Part shown: piece after piece, positions 1-8,995 of the stretch
How the letters are laid out: every line of letters begins with the position of its first letter
Numbering within the stretch: position 1 is the stretch's first letter
Assembly: GCA_902491575.1 (NCBI GenBank)
Contig: CABUID010000008.1
Span: forward strand, 15,645-79,644
Source: an uncultured Bacillota bacterium
GTDB taxonomy: Bacteria; Bacillota_I; Bacilli_A; RFN20; CAG-631
Length of the DNA: 64,000 bases
Direction: 5' to 3'
The notes under the pieces: model-generated
Database searches by the model: none
What the model saw: the letters and a program-made list of their open reading frames with translations, nothing else
What the model was told of the DNA's origin: nothing
Program-made: the position numbers and the translations under genes

Positions 1-139
1 GAAGATAAAATGTAGATCGTCCAATATTTGCTTTATTACAGACATCGACTACGGTTAATTCATGCAAATTCTTATTTTTTAATAATCCTAAAAGCGCTTT
101 CTTTATTTCAATTTTTGTTTTTTGCTGTCTTCTATCCAT
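1..139 (-). CDS. TetR-family regulator, N-terminal part
   Basis: Only the first 46 codons are in the window; the gene continues to the left. It starts at the ATG at 139 behind a strong AGGAGGG site. The translation carries a TetR-type helix-turn-helix ending in RSTFYL, the usual recognition-helix sequence of this family. It is divergent from the ABC transporter at 250-3488, so it is probably the local repressor of that transporter and of itself. The ligand-binding domain is not visible, so the inducer cannot be guessed. Confidence 0.8.
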   Translation of the reverse strand, partial: MDRRQQKTKIEIKKALLGLLKNKNLHELTVVDVCNKANIGRSTFYL

Positions 140-159
140 GATGATTCCCTCCTGAACAA

Positions 160-188
160 ATTTTAAACAACTGTCCAATAAAATACAA
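160..188 (-). promoter_or_regulatory. Promoter of the TetR gene
   Basis: Reading leftward, TTGTAT (188-183) and TAAAAT (165-160) are separated by 17 bases, placing the start of transcription about 14 bases before the TetR ATG. No clear palindromic operator stands out between the divergent genes. Confidence 0.45.
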
Positions 189-249
189 GTGTTTTCTATT
201 TGTTCTTTATAAAATTATAACTTTAATCAATAATAATAATGGTGATAAA

Positions 250-957
250 ATGAATGATTTAATGATTGAATTTAAAAATGTTTCTAAAAAATACAAAATT
301 GGTGAAAATGAAGTGCTAGCCAATAATCATATTAATTTAAGTATTAAAAAAAATGAATTTTGTGTTATTGTAGGACCAAGTGGTGCTGGAAAAACAACGT
401 TATTGAATTTATTAGGTGGAATGGATGATTTAAGTGAAGGATCCATCATCGTCGATAATGAAGATATTAGTCAATATAATGAAAAGCAATTAACTTTATT
501 TCGACGAAATTCTATTGGTTTTGTTTTTCAATTTTATAATTTAATTGGAAATCTAACAGCATTAGACAATGTCGAAATTGCCTCTGAAATATGTAAAAAT
601 CCAATGGATGCTAGCAAAGTTTTAACGGAAGTCGGATTACAAGATCGAATGAATAGTTTTCCTAGTCAATTAAGTGGTGGAGAACAACAAAGAGTATCCA
701 TTGCCCGAGCATTAGCAAAAAATCCTAAACTTTTACTATGCGATGAACCTACGGGTGCTTTAGATTATGAAACTGGCAAAAAAGTTTTACGTCTCCTTTA
801 TGATGTTTCTAAAAAGAATCAAAAAACCGTCATCGTTATAACTCATAATATAGCCATTACCAAAATGGCTGATCATGTTGTACACATTAAAAATGGTTGT
901 ATAATGGCTGAAGAATGGAATGAAAATCCTTTGCCAATCGAAGAAATAGAGTGGTAA
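250..957 (+). CDS. ABC transporter ATP-binding protein (MacB/LolD type)
   Basis: A 235-residue ATPase of the class that energises FtsX-like permeases. Walker A GPSGAGKT lies at residues 42-49, the Q-loop near 93, signature LSGGEQ at 141-146, Walker B with DEPTGALD from 165, and the switch histidine at 199. The downstream permease begins at 960, two bases after this stop, so the two form one translationally linked unit. This class exports peptides, antibiotics or lipids, or works in peptide-antibiotic sensing; the substrate is unknown. The divergent TetR gene suggests drug-responsive control. A second ATG lies four codons in, but the first has the better-placed GGTG site. Confidence 0.9.
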   Translation: MNDLMIEFKNVSKKYKIGENEVLANNHINLSIKKNEFCVIVGPSGAGKTTLLNLLGGMDDLSEGSIIVDNEDISQYNEKQLTLFRRNSIGFVFQFYNLIGNLTALDNVEIASEICKNPMDASKVLTEVGLQDRMNSFPSQLSGGEQQRVSIARALAKNPKLLLCDEPTGALDYETGKKVLRLLYDVSKKNQKTVIVITHNIAITKMADHVVHIKNGCIMAEEWNENPLPIEEIEW

Positions 958-959
958 AT

Positions 960-3488
960 ATGAAAGCAAAAACTTATAATCGTTATTTTTTACGATCTTT
1001 AAAAAAAGATTTAAGTAAGATTCTTTCAATCGTAGCCATTGTTGCATTAGGTGTTGGTTTTTTGATTGGTTTATTGTCTTGTACTCCAAATTTATATAAA
1101 AGTGTTAATTCTTATCTGAAAGATGTTTCTTATCAAGATATTATTTTAAAAAGCAATGTTGGTTTTGATACCAAAACCATCGAATATCTTCAAGAAAATA
1201 TAGAGGATATCGAAACAATCAATCGTAAAACGGAAGTAGAGGATACTCTTTTTACAGAAAACACGTCAATTTACACTCATATTGTTTACCAATCTATAGA
1301 AAATAATTTATCATTGGTAGAAGGAAGAATGCCTAGTGCAAAAAATGAATGTGTTATTTTAACTAGTAATCCTAATTTAATCGATCATTTAAACGAAATT
1401 TTCTTTTATAAAGAAGAAAAGAAAGTGACCTATCAAATCGTAGGGAAAGTAAAAGATCCGACCTATATTAGCAAAGAAGAAATTTACTCTCAAATAAATA
1501 ATAAGAAAATTCAAATGATTATATATTTAAATAATGAATTTGATAATGATTATGTATCGATAGACAAGATTACCGATATTAGTATTGGCTTTAAATCACT
1601 AAAAAATTTAAATGTTTTTTCTGATACGTATAAGAAAAATATACAAAATAAAACTTCAGCGATTGAAGATATTCTTCAAAAAAATAATTTATCCAATTTA
1701 AATTACTATTATGTATTGGAAACAAATGTGCAAAATGAATTGATTTTACAATTAAAAGATTTAGGATATGAAGAAAAAATAATAGATGAATTACTAGAGA
1801 CTGAAGCTATTAAAAACCAAATACAAGAAGTGGTTCAAAAACAATATGAAGAAACCATCAACACTATACTGCCTCAGATCTTTATCATCACACATGATGA
1901 AATTGCTGCTTTAATAACTTTTAAAAGTAATGCTGAAAAAGTGAATTTAATTTCAACCATTTTTCCTGTATTTTTCTTTGCTATTGCAATGCTCGTCAGT
2001 CTTTCTTCTTTTAGTAGAATTGTCTTTAAAGATAAACTTGAAATTGCTGTATTAAGAGCTAATGGTTACCCACATTCTAAAATTTATCAAAAATATATGT
2101 TGATTGGTCTTTTTTCGGTCCTTTTGGGTTGTATTTTAGGGACGATTGGAGGTATATTTTTATTACCATGTATCATTTATCAAATTTATGAAACCATGTA
2201 TGCATTACCTTCTATCCAGTTTACATTCCAATATTTTTATATCATTAGCATTTCTGTATTGATGATGGGTCTTATTTTATTGGTTATTTATATGGTTGTT
2301 CATCGATATATTCAAAAAAACATTTCAAATCTTTTAGTGGATAATGATATTAAAAATGGAAAAAAGATATTATTAGAAAAAATACCTTTTATTTGGAAGC
2401 ATTTAAAATTTAAAACGAAATCAATGTTTCGAAATGTATTTCGTTTTAAAAGGAATTTTATCATGATGCTTCTTGGGGTAGGAGGATGTAGTGCAATCTT
2501 ATTAACAGGCTTTGGGCTCAATGATTCATTAAATGTGCTTACAACTAATCAATTTGAGGATATTTTTCAATATAATCTGATTATACAAACAGAAGAAAGT
2601 AATCTATATGATTTAGAAAAACAAGAAAATATTATTTATATTACCAATGGTAAAGTCAATCAAAATAGTGAATATAGCGTTTATTTTATTGCCGCCTCAC
2701 AGCAATTAAACGAATTGATAACTTTTAAAGATAGTAAAAAAAATAAAGTTGTAAACTTTACCGATTCATCTTGTTTTATCACTCAACAAATTGCAGATAA
2801 ACTTCATCTTCAAGAAAATGATAAAATCACCTATACCTTCAATCAACGAAATTATGAGTTCAAAATTGATAAAATTGTTGAAAACTATGTTGGAAATTAT
2901 CTTTATGTAGGAAATCATCTAATTCAGAAAGATGAATTTACTGCTTACCAAGCTATTATGGCATATAAAGATTTTAATCATATAAATGAAGAGGATTGGT
3001 TTACTTCTTTATTAGAAAACCATTCCATTAAAAATATTATTTATACGAATCAAAATTTAAAGACTTATGACTCATTAATTAATAATTTAAAAGGGATTGT
3101 TGCACTTTTAATATTTATTTCCGGTTTATTAGCGATTATTGTCATTTATAATCTTGTAGATATCAATATGAGTGAAAGAATTAAAGAAATGGCGACATTA
3201 AGAGTGATAGGTTATAAGAAAAAGGAAGTAATAATGTATATTTTCCGTGAGATTTTCTTTATGAGTTTATTTGGCTTTTTACTGGGGATATCTTTTGGAT
3301 TACTTTTACACCGATTTATTATTCATTCCATCGCTTCACCAGGTTTAACTTTTGGCATTTATATTCAACCATTAAGTTATTTGTATACAGGGTTACTAAC
3401 TGTTTTATTTTCCTTAATTGTCGTACTTATTTTTTCTCCAAAAATTATCAAAATCAATATGAGTGAAGCTTTAAAAGCACCAGAATAA
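960..3488 (+). CDS. ABC transporter permease with two FtsX domains
   Basis: An 842-residue membrane protein with the duplicated layout of COG0577 permeases: one N-terminal membrane helix (about 18-40), a large extracytoplasmic region, three helices (about 320-450), then the same pattern again (helix near 500, outside domain, three helices from about 705). I start at the ATG at 960; a GTG at 951 would overlap the ATPase stop and offers no better ribosome site. It pairs with the preceding ATPase. The long outside domains are typical of MacB/YknZ-like exporters and peptide detoxification systems. Substrate not determinable. Confidence 0.85.
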   Translation: MKAKTYNRYFLRSLKKDLSKILSIVAIVALGVGFLIGLLSCTPNLYKSVNSYLKDVSYQDIILKSNVGFDTKTIEYLQENIEDIETINRKTEVEDTLFTENTSIYTHIVYQSIENNLSLVEGRMPSAKNECVILTSNPNLIDHLNEIFFYKEEKKVTYQIVGKVKDPTYISKEEIYSQINNKKIQMIIYLNNEFDNDYVSIDKITDISIGFKSLKNLNVFSDTYKKNIQNKTSAIEDILQKNNLSNLNYYYVLETNVQNELILQLKDLGYEEKIIDELLETEAIKNQIQEVVQKQYEETINTILPQIFIITHDEIAALITFKSNAEKVNLISTIFPVFFFAIAMLVSLSSFSRIVFKDKLEIAVLRANGYPHSKIYQKYMLIGLFSVLLGCILGTIGGIFLLPCIIYQIYETMYALPSIQFTFQYFYIISISVLMMGLILLVIYMVVHRYIQKNISNLLVDNDIKNGKKILLEKIPFIWKHLKFKTKSMFRNVFRFKRNFIMMLLGVGGCSAILLTGFGLNDSLNVLTTNQFEDIFQYNLIIQTEESNLYDLEKQENIIYITNGKVNQNSEYSVYFIAASQQLNELITFKDSKKNKVVNFTDSSCFITQQIADKLHLQENDKITYTFNQRNYEFKIDKIVENYVGNYLYVGNHLIQKDEFTAYQAIMAYKDFNHINEEDWFTSLLENHSIKNIIYTNQNLKTYDSLINNLKGIVALLIFISGLLAIIVIYNLVDINMSERIKEMATLRVIGYKKKEVIMYIFREIFFMSLFGFLLGISFGLLLHRFIIHSIASPGLTFGIYIQPLSYLYTGLLTVLFSLIVVLIFSPKIIKINMSEALKAPE

Positions 3489-3490
3489 AG

Positions 3491-3523
3491 AAAAGCAAAT
3501 GCAAAAAAGTATTTGCTTTTTTT
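3491..3523 (+). terminator. Intrinsic terminator after the ABC permease
   Basis: Arms AAGCAAAT and ATTTGCTT are followed by a run of T. It separates the exporter from the iron operon. Confidence 0.75.
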
Positions 3524-3526
3524 GTA

Positions 3527-3554
3527 TTGACTTTTTGAGGGGATAGCATATAAT
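3527..3554 (+). promoter_or_regulatory. Promoter of the feo operon
   Basis: TTGACT (3527-3532) and a perfect TATAAT (3549-3554) are separated by 16 bases. The expected start near 3561 falls at the edge of the palindrome starting at 3562, so a repressor bound there would block initiation. Confidence 0.8.
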
Positions 3555-3561
3555 ATAAATG

Positions 3562-3626
3562 GTTAGTTATAACTAACATAAAATTTTATGTCATTCTAAC
3601 CAAAAAAATTGTTAGACAAATCTAAC
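3562..3626 (+). promoter_or_regulatory. Cluster of GTTAG/CTAAC operators upstream of feoA
   Basis: GTTAGTTATAACTAAC (3562-3577) is a perfect 16-base palindrome at the transcription start. ACATAAAATTTTATGT (3576-3591) is a second perfect palindrome overlapping it. Further on, TCTAAC (3595-3600), GTTAGA (3611-3616) and TCTAAC (3621-3626) give repeated half-sites, the last two with a 4-base centre. GTTAG/CTAAC half-sites resemble those bound by DtxR/IdeR-type iron repressors, so ferrous-iron repression is the likely logic. The regulator is not in the window. Confidence 0.65.
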
Positions 3627-3644
3627 GATGAGGAGGGTAAATAT

Positions 3645-3857
3645 ATGCCATTAGTGATTGCTCCAGTAAATTGTGAATTAAGAATTATTAAAGTTCTAGC
3701 AGATGAAAAAGTAAAAAAACATCTTGAAAGTTTAGGAATTGTTATCAATGAAAAAATAACCTTACTTTCTAAAACTAGTGGAAGTGTCATATGTGTTATA
3801 AAGGATGGACGTTTGGCACTGGATCGAAATATTGCCACCAAAATTCTAGTAGCGTAA
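3645..3857 (+). CDS. feoA: Ferrous iron transport protein A, first copy
   Basis: A 70-residue SH3-like FeoA protein. The start at 3645 is fixed by AGGAGGG at 3631-3637, seven bases upstream; longer readings would run through the operator region. FeoA proteins are cytoplasmic partners that modulate the FeoB iron transporter. It is the first gene of feoA-feoA-feoB-HMA with short gaps, all under the 3527 promoter. Two tandem FeoA genes before FeoB are common in anaerobic Firmicutes. This copy diverges from the second (79 residues), so they are unlikely to be redundant. Confidence 0.85.
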   Translation: MPLVIAPVNCELRIIKVLADEKVKKHLESLGIVINEKITLLSKTSGSVICVIKDGRLALDRNIATKILVA

Positions 3858-3874
3858 AAGAAAGGAAGGATAAT

Positions 3875-4114
3875 ATGCTAAAAAAACTAGATGAATTTAA
3901 AATAGGCGAGACTGGCCTAATCAAAACGGTAAGTGGGGAAGGAAAGATTCGCCGTAGGCTGTTTGATATGGGAGTAACTCCAGGAGCAAAAGTAATGCTA
4001 AGGAAAAAAGCTCCATTGGGTGACCCACTTGAAATTGTAATACGTGACTATGAGTTAACATTAAGAAAAAATGAAGCAAGTTTAGTTACACTTGAAGTGG
4101 TAAAGGAGGGATAG
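3875..4114 (+). CDS. feoA: Ferrous iron transport protein A, second copy
   Basis: A 79-residue FeoA-domain protein with the family's typical RRRLFDMGVTPG stretch and a DPLEI segment of the SH3-like fold. The start at 3875 has AAGGAAGGA just upstream; an upstream reading in the same frame overlaps the first feoA and is not credible. It ends two bases before feoB, so translation is probably coupled. Expected role: soluble accessory subunit that binds the cytoplasmic side of FeoB. Confidence 0.9.
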   Translation: MLKKLDEFKIGETGLIKTVSGEGKIRRRLFDMGVTPGAKVMLRKKAPLGDPLEIVIRDYELTLRKNEASLVTLEVVKEG

Positions 4115-4116
4115 CC

Positions 4117-6381
4117 ATGAAAAATTTTGCATTGGCAGGAAATCCTAATTGTGGAAAAACAACTTTATTTAATTCTTTAACAGGTTCTACAGCACATGTT
4201 GGTAACTGGCCAGGAGTGACGGTAGATAAAAAAGAGGGCACTTATAAAAAATGTAAAGAACCTATTCGTATTATCGATCTTCCAGGGATTTATTCTTTAT
4301 CCCCTTATACGCCAGAAGAAGTCATTTCAAGAAATTATATTTTAGATGAAAAACCCGATTGTATCATCAATATCATTGATGCTACAAATCTAGAAAGAAA
4401 TCTTTACTTAACGACGCAACTTTTGGAGATTGATGTTCCTGTTGTCATCGCTTTAAATATGATGGACGAAGTCACTAAAAATGGTGATGTCATCAATGCG
4501 AAAGAATTACAAGATAAGATGGGCGTCCCTGTTGTGGAAATTAGTGCATTAAAAAATGACCATATTGATGAATTAATGAAAATAGCTTATCAAGAATCTA
4601 AATTAATTCGAACGGGTAAAACAGTTTTAGAAGGTGGGCCTTTATCTCATTTAATCACGGATGTAAAAATTGCCTTTAAAGGAAAAGATATAGAAAATCC
4701 TTTGTTTCATGCTATTAAACTGGTGGAAAAAGATGAATTAGAATGTAAATCTCATCCTGATTTATTATCCATGGTAGATGATTTTAAAGGGACATTTAAA
4801 GATGATACTTTTGGTGATGATTTTGAAGCTCTTGTTGCAGATAGCCGATATAAGTACATTTCAAAAAATTATTCTAATGCATTAAAAAGAAATATTTCAA
4901 AAGAAAAAAAGCAATTGACCAAATCTGATAAAATAGATAAAGTTTTGACAAATCGTTGGGCAGGGATTCCTATCTTCTTAGTTATATTATTTTTAATATT
5001 CCATCTCACTTTTTCAGAAAACTTTTTGTATTTAGGAGGATTATTTGAAGGAGTTTCTCCAAGTTTTGAAGGAAGCATGTTTGAAGGTCTATTTTGGACC
5101 GATGCAGGCATCAATTCTCCTGGCGTTATTTTATTCAATTTTCTTGACTGCTTGACATCTGCTTTCAGTAATGTTGTTGCAGGATGGTTAGAAAGTTCTC
5201 CAGAATGGGTTGGCGGTTTAATTGTCGATGGTGTATTAGGTGGATTATTTGCCGTTTTATCTTTCTTACCACAAATACTCTGCTTATTCTTATTTTTCTC
5301 GATATTAGAAGATTCTGGATATATGGCAAGAGTTGCATTTATTTTAGATCGTGTGTTTCGAAGATTTGGACTTTCAGGAAGAGCTTTTATGCCGATGATT
5401 ATGGGCTTTGGATGTTCAGTTCCTGCCATGATTAATACAAGAACATTATCCGACGAAAACGAAAGAACCGCAACCGTTAGAGTCATACCATTTTTCTCAT
5501 GTGGTGCGAAGTTACCTATCTTAACAGCTATTGCTGGAGGAATTGTTCAAGTATTTCAAGTGGGAAATGCCGATGTCATAACTTATTCGATGTATCTTTT
5601 AGGTATGATAACGGCTATTGTCGCTGTTCTTTTCATGAGAAATACGACTATGCGTGGTGAAGTCCCTCCATTTATTATGGAACTTCCTGCTTATCATGCG
5701 CCACAATTTAAATCTTTAATGATTCATTTATGGGATAAAACAAAACATTTCGTTAAAAAAGCTTTCACCATTATTTTAGCTTCAACAATTATTATTTGGT
5801 TAATATCACACTTTACATGGACATTTACATTCCTTGCAGATGAAGAAATTGATCAATCGATTTTAGCCAGTATTGGAAAAATATTACAACCGATTTTTAC
5901 TCCTTTAGGATTTGGTTCGCAATTATCTACTTTTGGATGGGTATTTGTTGTTGCCGCTATTACTGGTTTAATTGCAAAAGAAAATGTTATCGCTACATTT
6001 GGTGCTTTAGCAGCTTGTATTGCCGGTGCTGTCGTCGATATTGAAGCGGATGGTGGAGATGTTTTGGCAGCCACAACCATGATTGTCGGTACAGGCATTA
6101 CCATTCCTGCTTTAATTTCATTTATTGCTTTTAATATGACGACAATCCCATGTTTTGCAGCAGTGGCTACAGCAAAAGCTGAACTTTCAAGTAAAAAACG
6201 TTTTTGGTCGACAATTGGCTTTTGGCTATTCACTTCCTATATCGTATCTGCTGCTATTTATGTAATTGGCTCATGGTGGTGGACATCCTTCATTTTTGTT
6301 GCATTGGTTGCACTCGTTATTATGGCTATTTATTTTTACAATAAAAATAAAGATGAAAGAATCGTTAGACAATCCAGTTAA
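4117..6381 (+). CDS. feoB: Ferrous iron transporter B
   Basis: A 754-residue inner-membrane Fe(II) transporter with an N-terminal GTPase domain: G1 GNPNCGKTT at 8-16, G3 DLPG at 54-57, G4 NMMD at 114-117. A helical spacer follows, then the membrane part with paired Gate motifs, including GCSVPA near residue 432 and a second cysteine motif near 465 (SCGAKLP). Length is normal for FeoB. The start has AAAGGAGGGA upstream. Ferrous-iron uptake fits an anoxic or microoxic gut habitat. Confidence 0.97.
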   Translation: MKNFALAGNPNCGKTTLFNSLTGSTAHVGNWPGVTVDKKEGTYKKCKEPIRIIDLPGIYSLSPYTPEEVISRNYILDEKPDCIINIIDATNLERNLYLTTQLLEIDVPVVIALNMMDEVTKNGDVINAKELQDKMGVPVVEISALKNDHIDELMKIAYQESKLIRTGKTVLEGGPLSHLITDVKIAFKGKDIENPLFHAIKLVEKDELECKSHPDLLSMVDDFKGTFKDDTFGDDFEALVADSRYKYISKNYSNALKRNISKEKKQLTKSDKIDKVLTNRWAGIPIFLVILFLIFHLTFSENFLYLGGLFEGVSPSFEGSMFEGLFWTDAGINSPGVILFNFLDCLTSAFSNVVAGWLESSPEWVGGLIVDGVLGGLFAVLSFLPQILCLFLFFSILEDSGYMARVAFILDRVFRRFGLSGRAFMPMIMGFGCSVPAMINTRTLSDENERTATVRVIPFFSCGAKLPILTAIAGGIVQVFQVGNADVITYSMYLLGMITAIVAVLFMRNTTMRGEVPPFIMELPAYHAPQFKSLMIHLWDKTKHFVKKAFTIILASTIIIWLISHFTWTFTFLADEEIDQSILASIGKILQPIFTPLGFGSQLSTFGWVFVVAAITGLIAKENVIATFGALAACIAGAVVDIEADGGDVLAATTMIVGTGITIPALISFIAFNMTTIPCFAAVATAKAELSSKKRFWSTIGFWLFTSYIVSAAIYVIGSWWWTSFIFVALVALVIMAIYFYNKNKDERIVRQSS

Positions 6382-6382
6382 A

Positions 6383-6640
6383 ATGAAAAAAATCACATTA
6401 AAAATAGAGGGAATGAAGTGTGGTATGTGTGAAGCACATATCAATGATATAATTCGAAAAAACTTTAAAATTAAAAAAGTTATTTCTTCTTGTGTAAAAA
6501 ATGAAACCATTATTTTTTCAAATGATGTTATGGATGAAGAAACTTTAAAAAATGTTATCACTTTAACAGGTTACAAAATACTTTCAATCCATACTGAAGA
6601 ATATGAAAAAAAAGGAATTCTTGCTATTTTTAAAAAATAA
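6383..6640 (+). CDS. Small HMA-like metal-binding protein
   Basis: An 85-residue protein beginning one base after the feoB stop, so probably translated by coupling. Near the N-terminus GMKCGMCEAH matches the heavy-metal-associated CxxC loop, and the strand-helix order fits a ferredoxin-like HMA fold. It lacks a membrane segment. In this position it may be a cytoplasmic metal-binding accessory of iron uptake, analogous in place to the small cysteine proteins that often follow FeoB; copper or zinc binding is equally possible. A terminator follows directly, closing the operon. Confidence 0.75.
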   Translation: MKKITLKIEGMKCGMCEAHINDIIRKNFKIKKVISSCVKNETIIFSNDVMDEETLKNVITLTGYKILSIHTEEYEKKGILAIFKK

Positions 6641-6647
6641 CTTTAAC

Positions 6648-6677
6648 AAAAAACATTTCTTATTGAAATGTTTTTTT
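6648..6677 (+). terminator. Intrinsic terminator of the feo operon
   Basis: Arms AAACATTTC and GAAATGTTT with a five-base loop, followed by T residues. Confidence 0.8.
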
Positions 6678-6761
6678 AACTCAATAACTCATTTTTTTAA
6701 TCATTTTCATTAATTTTATCATTAAGAAAAAGAACTTAATAATTATTTAATAAAAATTATG

Positions 6762-6826
6762 TATAATAATTTAAAATGAAAGGAGCAAAAAACTACCCAT
6801 AAAGTAGTTCATTAAAAGTGATTATT
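6762..6826 (+). promoter_or_regulatory. TATAAT box and structured leader of the response-regulator operon
   Basis: A perfect TATAAT lies at 6762-6767 without a good -35. A strong AAAGGAG at 6780-6786 is 40 bases from the ATG at 6827. Between them AACTAC (6791-6796) and GTAGTT (6804-6809) can pair as a hairpin, which would bring the ribosome site close to a GTG at 6818 or the ATG. Confidence 0.4.
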
Positions 6827-7501
6827 ATGCTACAAGTCATTATTGTTGAAGATGATGTTAAATTAAATAATCTTATTAAAATTATTTTAGAACGTCATCA
6901 GTATTTAGTGGATTCTGCTTATAACCCTAAAGAAGCTTTAAAAAAAATGGAAAGTAAAAGCTATGATATTATTATATCTGACATCATGATGCCTGAAATG
7001 GATGGTTTTGAATTTGTTAATATAGTTAGGGCAACCAACAAAGAGATTCCAATACTTTTTATTTCTGCCAAAGAAGAATTTGAAGATAAAAAATTAAGTT
7101 TTGAAATGGGAGTGGATGATTATATGGTCAAGCCAATCGACATTAACGAACTTGTTTTAAGAGTAAAAGCATTATTAAAAAGAGCTAAAATTAATATGGC
7201 CCATCAATTACAAATTGGTAATACATTATTAGACCATGATTCTTTGACTGTAACGACCAATTCTACAGTGATAGAATTGCCTTTAAAAGAATTTAAAATC
7301 CTATTTAAACTACTTTCTTATCCTAATAAAATTTTTACTAGAAGTCAAATTATGAATGATTGTTGGGGAATGTATAGTGAATCTTTAGATCGAACCATTG
7401 ATGTGCATATCACTCATTTACGTGAAAAGTTTATTGGGAATACAGATTTTTCGATTGTAACTGTTCGCGGACTTGGTTATAAGGCGGTAATTAATTCATG
7501 A
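6827..7501 (+). CDS. OmpR/PhoB-family response regulator
   Basis: A DNA-binding response regulator of about 224 residues. The receiver domain has the acidic pocket (VEDDV), the phosphoacceptor aspartate in IIISDIMMPEMDG, and the conserved lysine in YMVKPID. The C-terminal winged helix ends in TVRGLGYK, as in OmpR/PhoB proteins. Its stop overlaps the kinase start in an ATGA, so the pair is co-translated. The start is uncertain: ATG at 6827 or an in-frame GTG at 6818, three codons longer. No target gene is obvious; the feo operon upstream ends in a terminator. Confidence 0.92.
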   Translation: MLQVIIVEDDVKLNNLIKIILERHQYLVDSAYNPKEALKKMESKSYDIIISDIMMPEMDGFEFVNIVRATNKEIPILFISAKEEFEDKKLSFEMGVDDYMVKPIDINELVLRVKALLKRAKINMAHQLQIGNTLLDHDSLTVTTNSTVIELPLKEFKILFKLLSYPNKIFTRSQIMNDCWGMYSESLDRTIDVHITHLREKFIGNTDFSIVTVRGLGYKAVINS

Positions 7502-8568
7502 ATTCAGCAAATAAAGAAAAGAAAAAATTCATAGGACGCATGCTCTTTCAAATGATAATGATTGTTTTGATTGTTCTTTTTGTATCCTATATTTGTCTTT
7601 ATATTTTATTAAAGATTATGGTACTATCTGGCAATATTGTTATCAAAGCTCCAGAAAAACCTATTCATCCAATATCCGCTAATTTCATTTTAATTTTTAT
7701 TGCTTTTGTAAGTACGGTTATTGGTTTAATCATTTCGATTTATTTGAGTCGAAGATTTTTAAAGCCTATAGAAGAATTAAAAAAAACGACCGAAAAAGTA
7801 GCGAATGGTGATTTCGATATTAAAATTAAAAAGATCCCCTTAAATGAAATGGGAGAATTAGTTGAAAATTTCAATATCATGGTCAGCGAATTAAAGAAAA
7901 ATGAAACATTAAAAAGTGATTTTATTTCCAATGTTTCTCATGAATTTAAAACGCCACTATCTTCCATCCAAGGTTATGCAACGCTCCTTCAAGACGATAC
8001 ATTATGTGAAGAGGATAGAAACAAATATATTAACTATGTTATACAGTCAACTACCAAATTGACAACTTTGGTTAACAATATTTTAAAAATCACTAAAATT
8101 GATAATCAAAAAATATCCATTGATAATAAACCTTATCAATTGGACGAACAAATCCGTGAAAGTGTTTTGTTTTTTGAAAAAGAATGGAATGAAAAAAATT
8201 TAGAATTAGATATTGATTTAGATAAAGTTGTCATTACTGCGGATGAAGTTTTACTTTCTAATGTTTGGAATAATCTAATAAGTAATGCGATTAAGTATTC
8301 TCATCCAAATGGTAAAATACGCATTCGCCTTGAAAAAAAAGAAAATCAAGTAGAGGTAAAAATCAAAGATAATGGTATAGGCATTGCTGAAGAGTCACTT
8401 CCTTATATCTTTGATAAATTCTATCAAGCAGATAAATCTCATTCTGGAGAAGGAAATGGGCTTGGATTATCTTTAAGTAAAAAAATTGTTCTTCTTTCAA
8501 AAGGCAATATATCGGTAACAAGTAAATTGAATGAAGGCAGTGAATTTACTGTTATTTTACCTTTATAA
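7498..8568 (+). CDS. Sensor histidine kinase
   Basis: A 356-residue membrane kinase. Two membrane helices (about 15-42 and 62-84) flank a very short outside loop of about 20 residues. A HAMP segment follows, then the dimerisation box FISNVSHEFKTPLS with phosphoacceptor His148, and the ATPase N-box NLISNAIKYS, G1 DNGIGI and G2 GEGNGLGLS. The tiny outside loop suggests sensing within the membrane or through a partner protein, as in envelope-stress kinases. It shares four bases with the response regulator gene. Confidence 0.93.
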   Translation: MNSANKEKKKFIGRMLFQMIMIVLIVLFVSYICLYILLKIMVLSGNIVIKAPEKPIHPISANFILIFIAFVSTVIGLIISIYLSRRFLKPIEELKKTTEKVANGDFDIKIKKIPLNEMGELVENFNIMVSELKKNETLKSDFISNVSHEFKTPLSSIQGYATLLQDDTLCEEDRNKYINYVIQSTTKLTTLVNNILKITKIDNQKISIDNKPYQLDEQIRESVLFFEKEWNEKNLELDIDLDKVVITADEVLLSNVWNNLISNAIKYSHPNGKIRIRLEKKENQVEVKIKDNGIGIAEESLPYIFDKFYQADKSHSGEGNGLGLSLSKKIVLLSKGNISVTSKLNEGSEFTVILPL

Positions 8569-8995
8569 AACTTAATATTTATTTAACATTTTTTTAATAT
8601 AGATTTAAAAAAAGACAATTATAATAAAGTTGTAATATAGAAGTGGAAGAAATAAATTTTCACCTTATATTATCAATTTAGATTTAAATTTATTTGAATA
8701 AATCCATGAAATCGAATATAAAGATATCAATAAAAATAAATCTAAAAAAAAACTAGAAAGCATTTAAGACCAGTGAAGCATAAAACTTTCTAGAATTGAT
8801 TAACTGGATAGTTAAAAAATTTTTATCCAAATAGTATCTAAAATATAGGTGATATAATAAATAAGGTTAGGTTTAATTTCTTCTTTCTTAAAACTTAACT
8901 TATATAAATCCTATTTCCCATAATTTGTTCCAAATATACATTGTGTAATTATTTATTAAACTGTTCCCTTATTAACTTTGATGATTAACAAATCT
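8569..8995. other. AT-rich intergenic region with inverted repeats
   Basis: No convincing gene. CTAGAAAG (8753-8760) and CTTTCTAG (8786-8793) form an 8-base inverted repeat. GTTCCAAATATAC (8927-8939) is the exact reverse complement of 9072-9084, 132 bases further on, so a long-range stem enclosing the next feature is possible. Confidence 0.5.

Noticed and set aside
4869..6233. Long open frames antisense to feoB
   Set aside because: They mirror the codon pattern of feoB, lack ribosome sites and resemble no family.
6776..6802. An 8-codon leader peptide gene before the response regulator
   Set aside because: It begins almost at the presumed transcription start and has no ribosome site of its own; noted only as a possibility in the leader finding.
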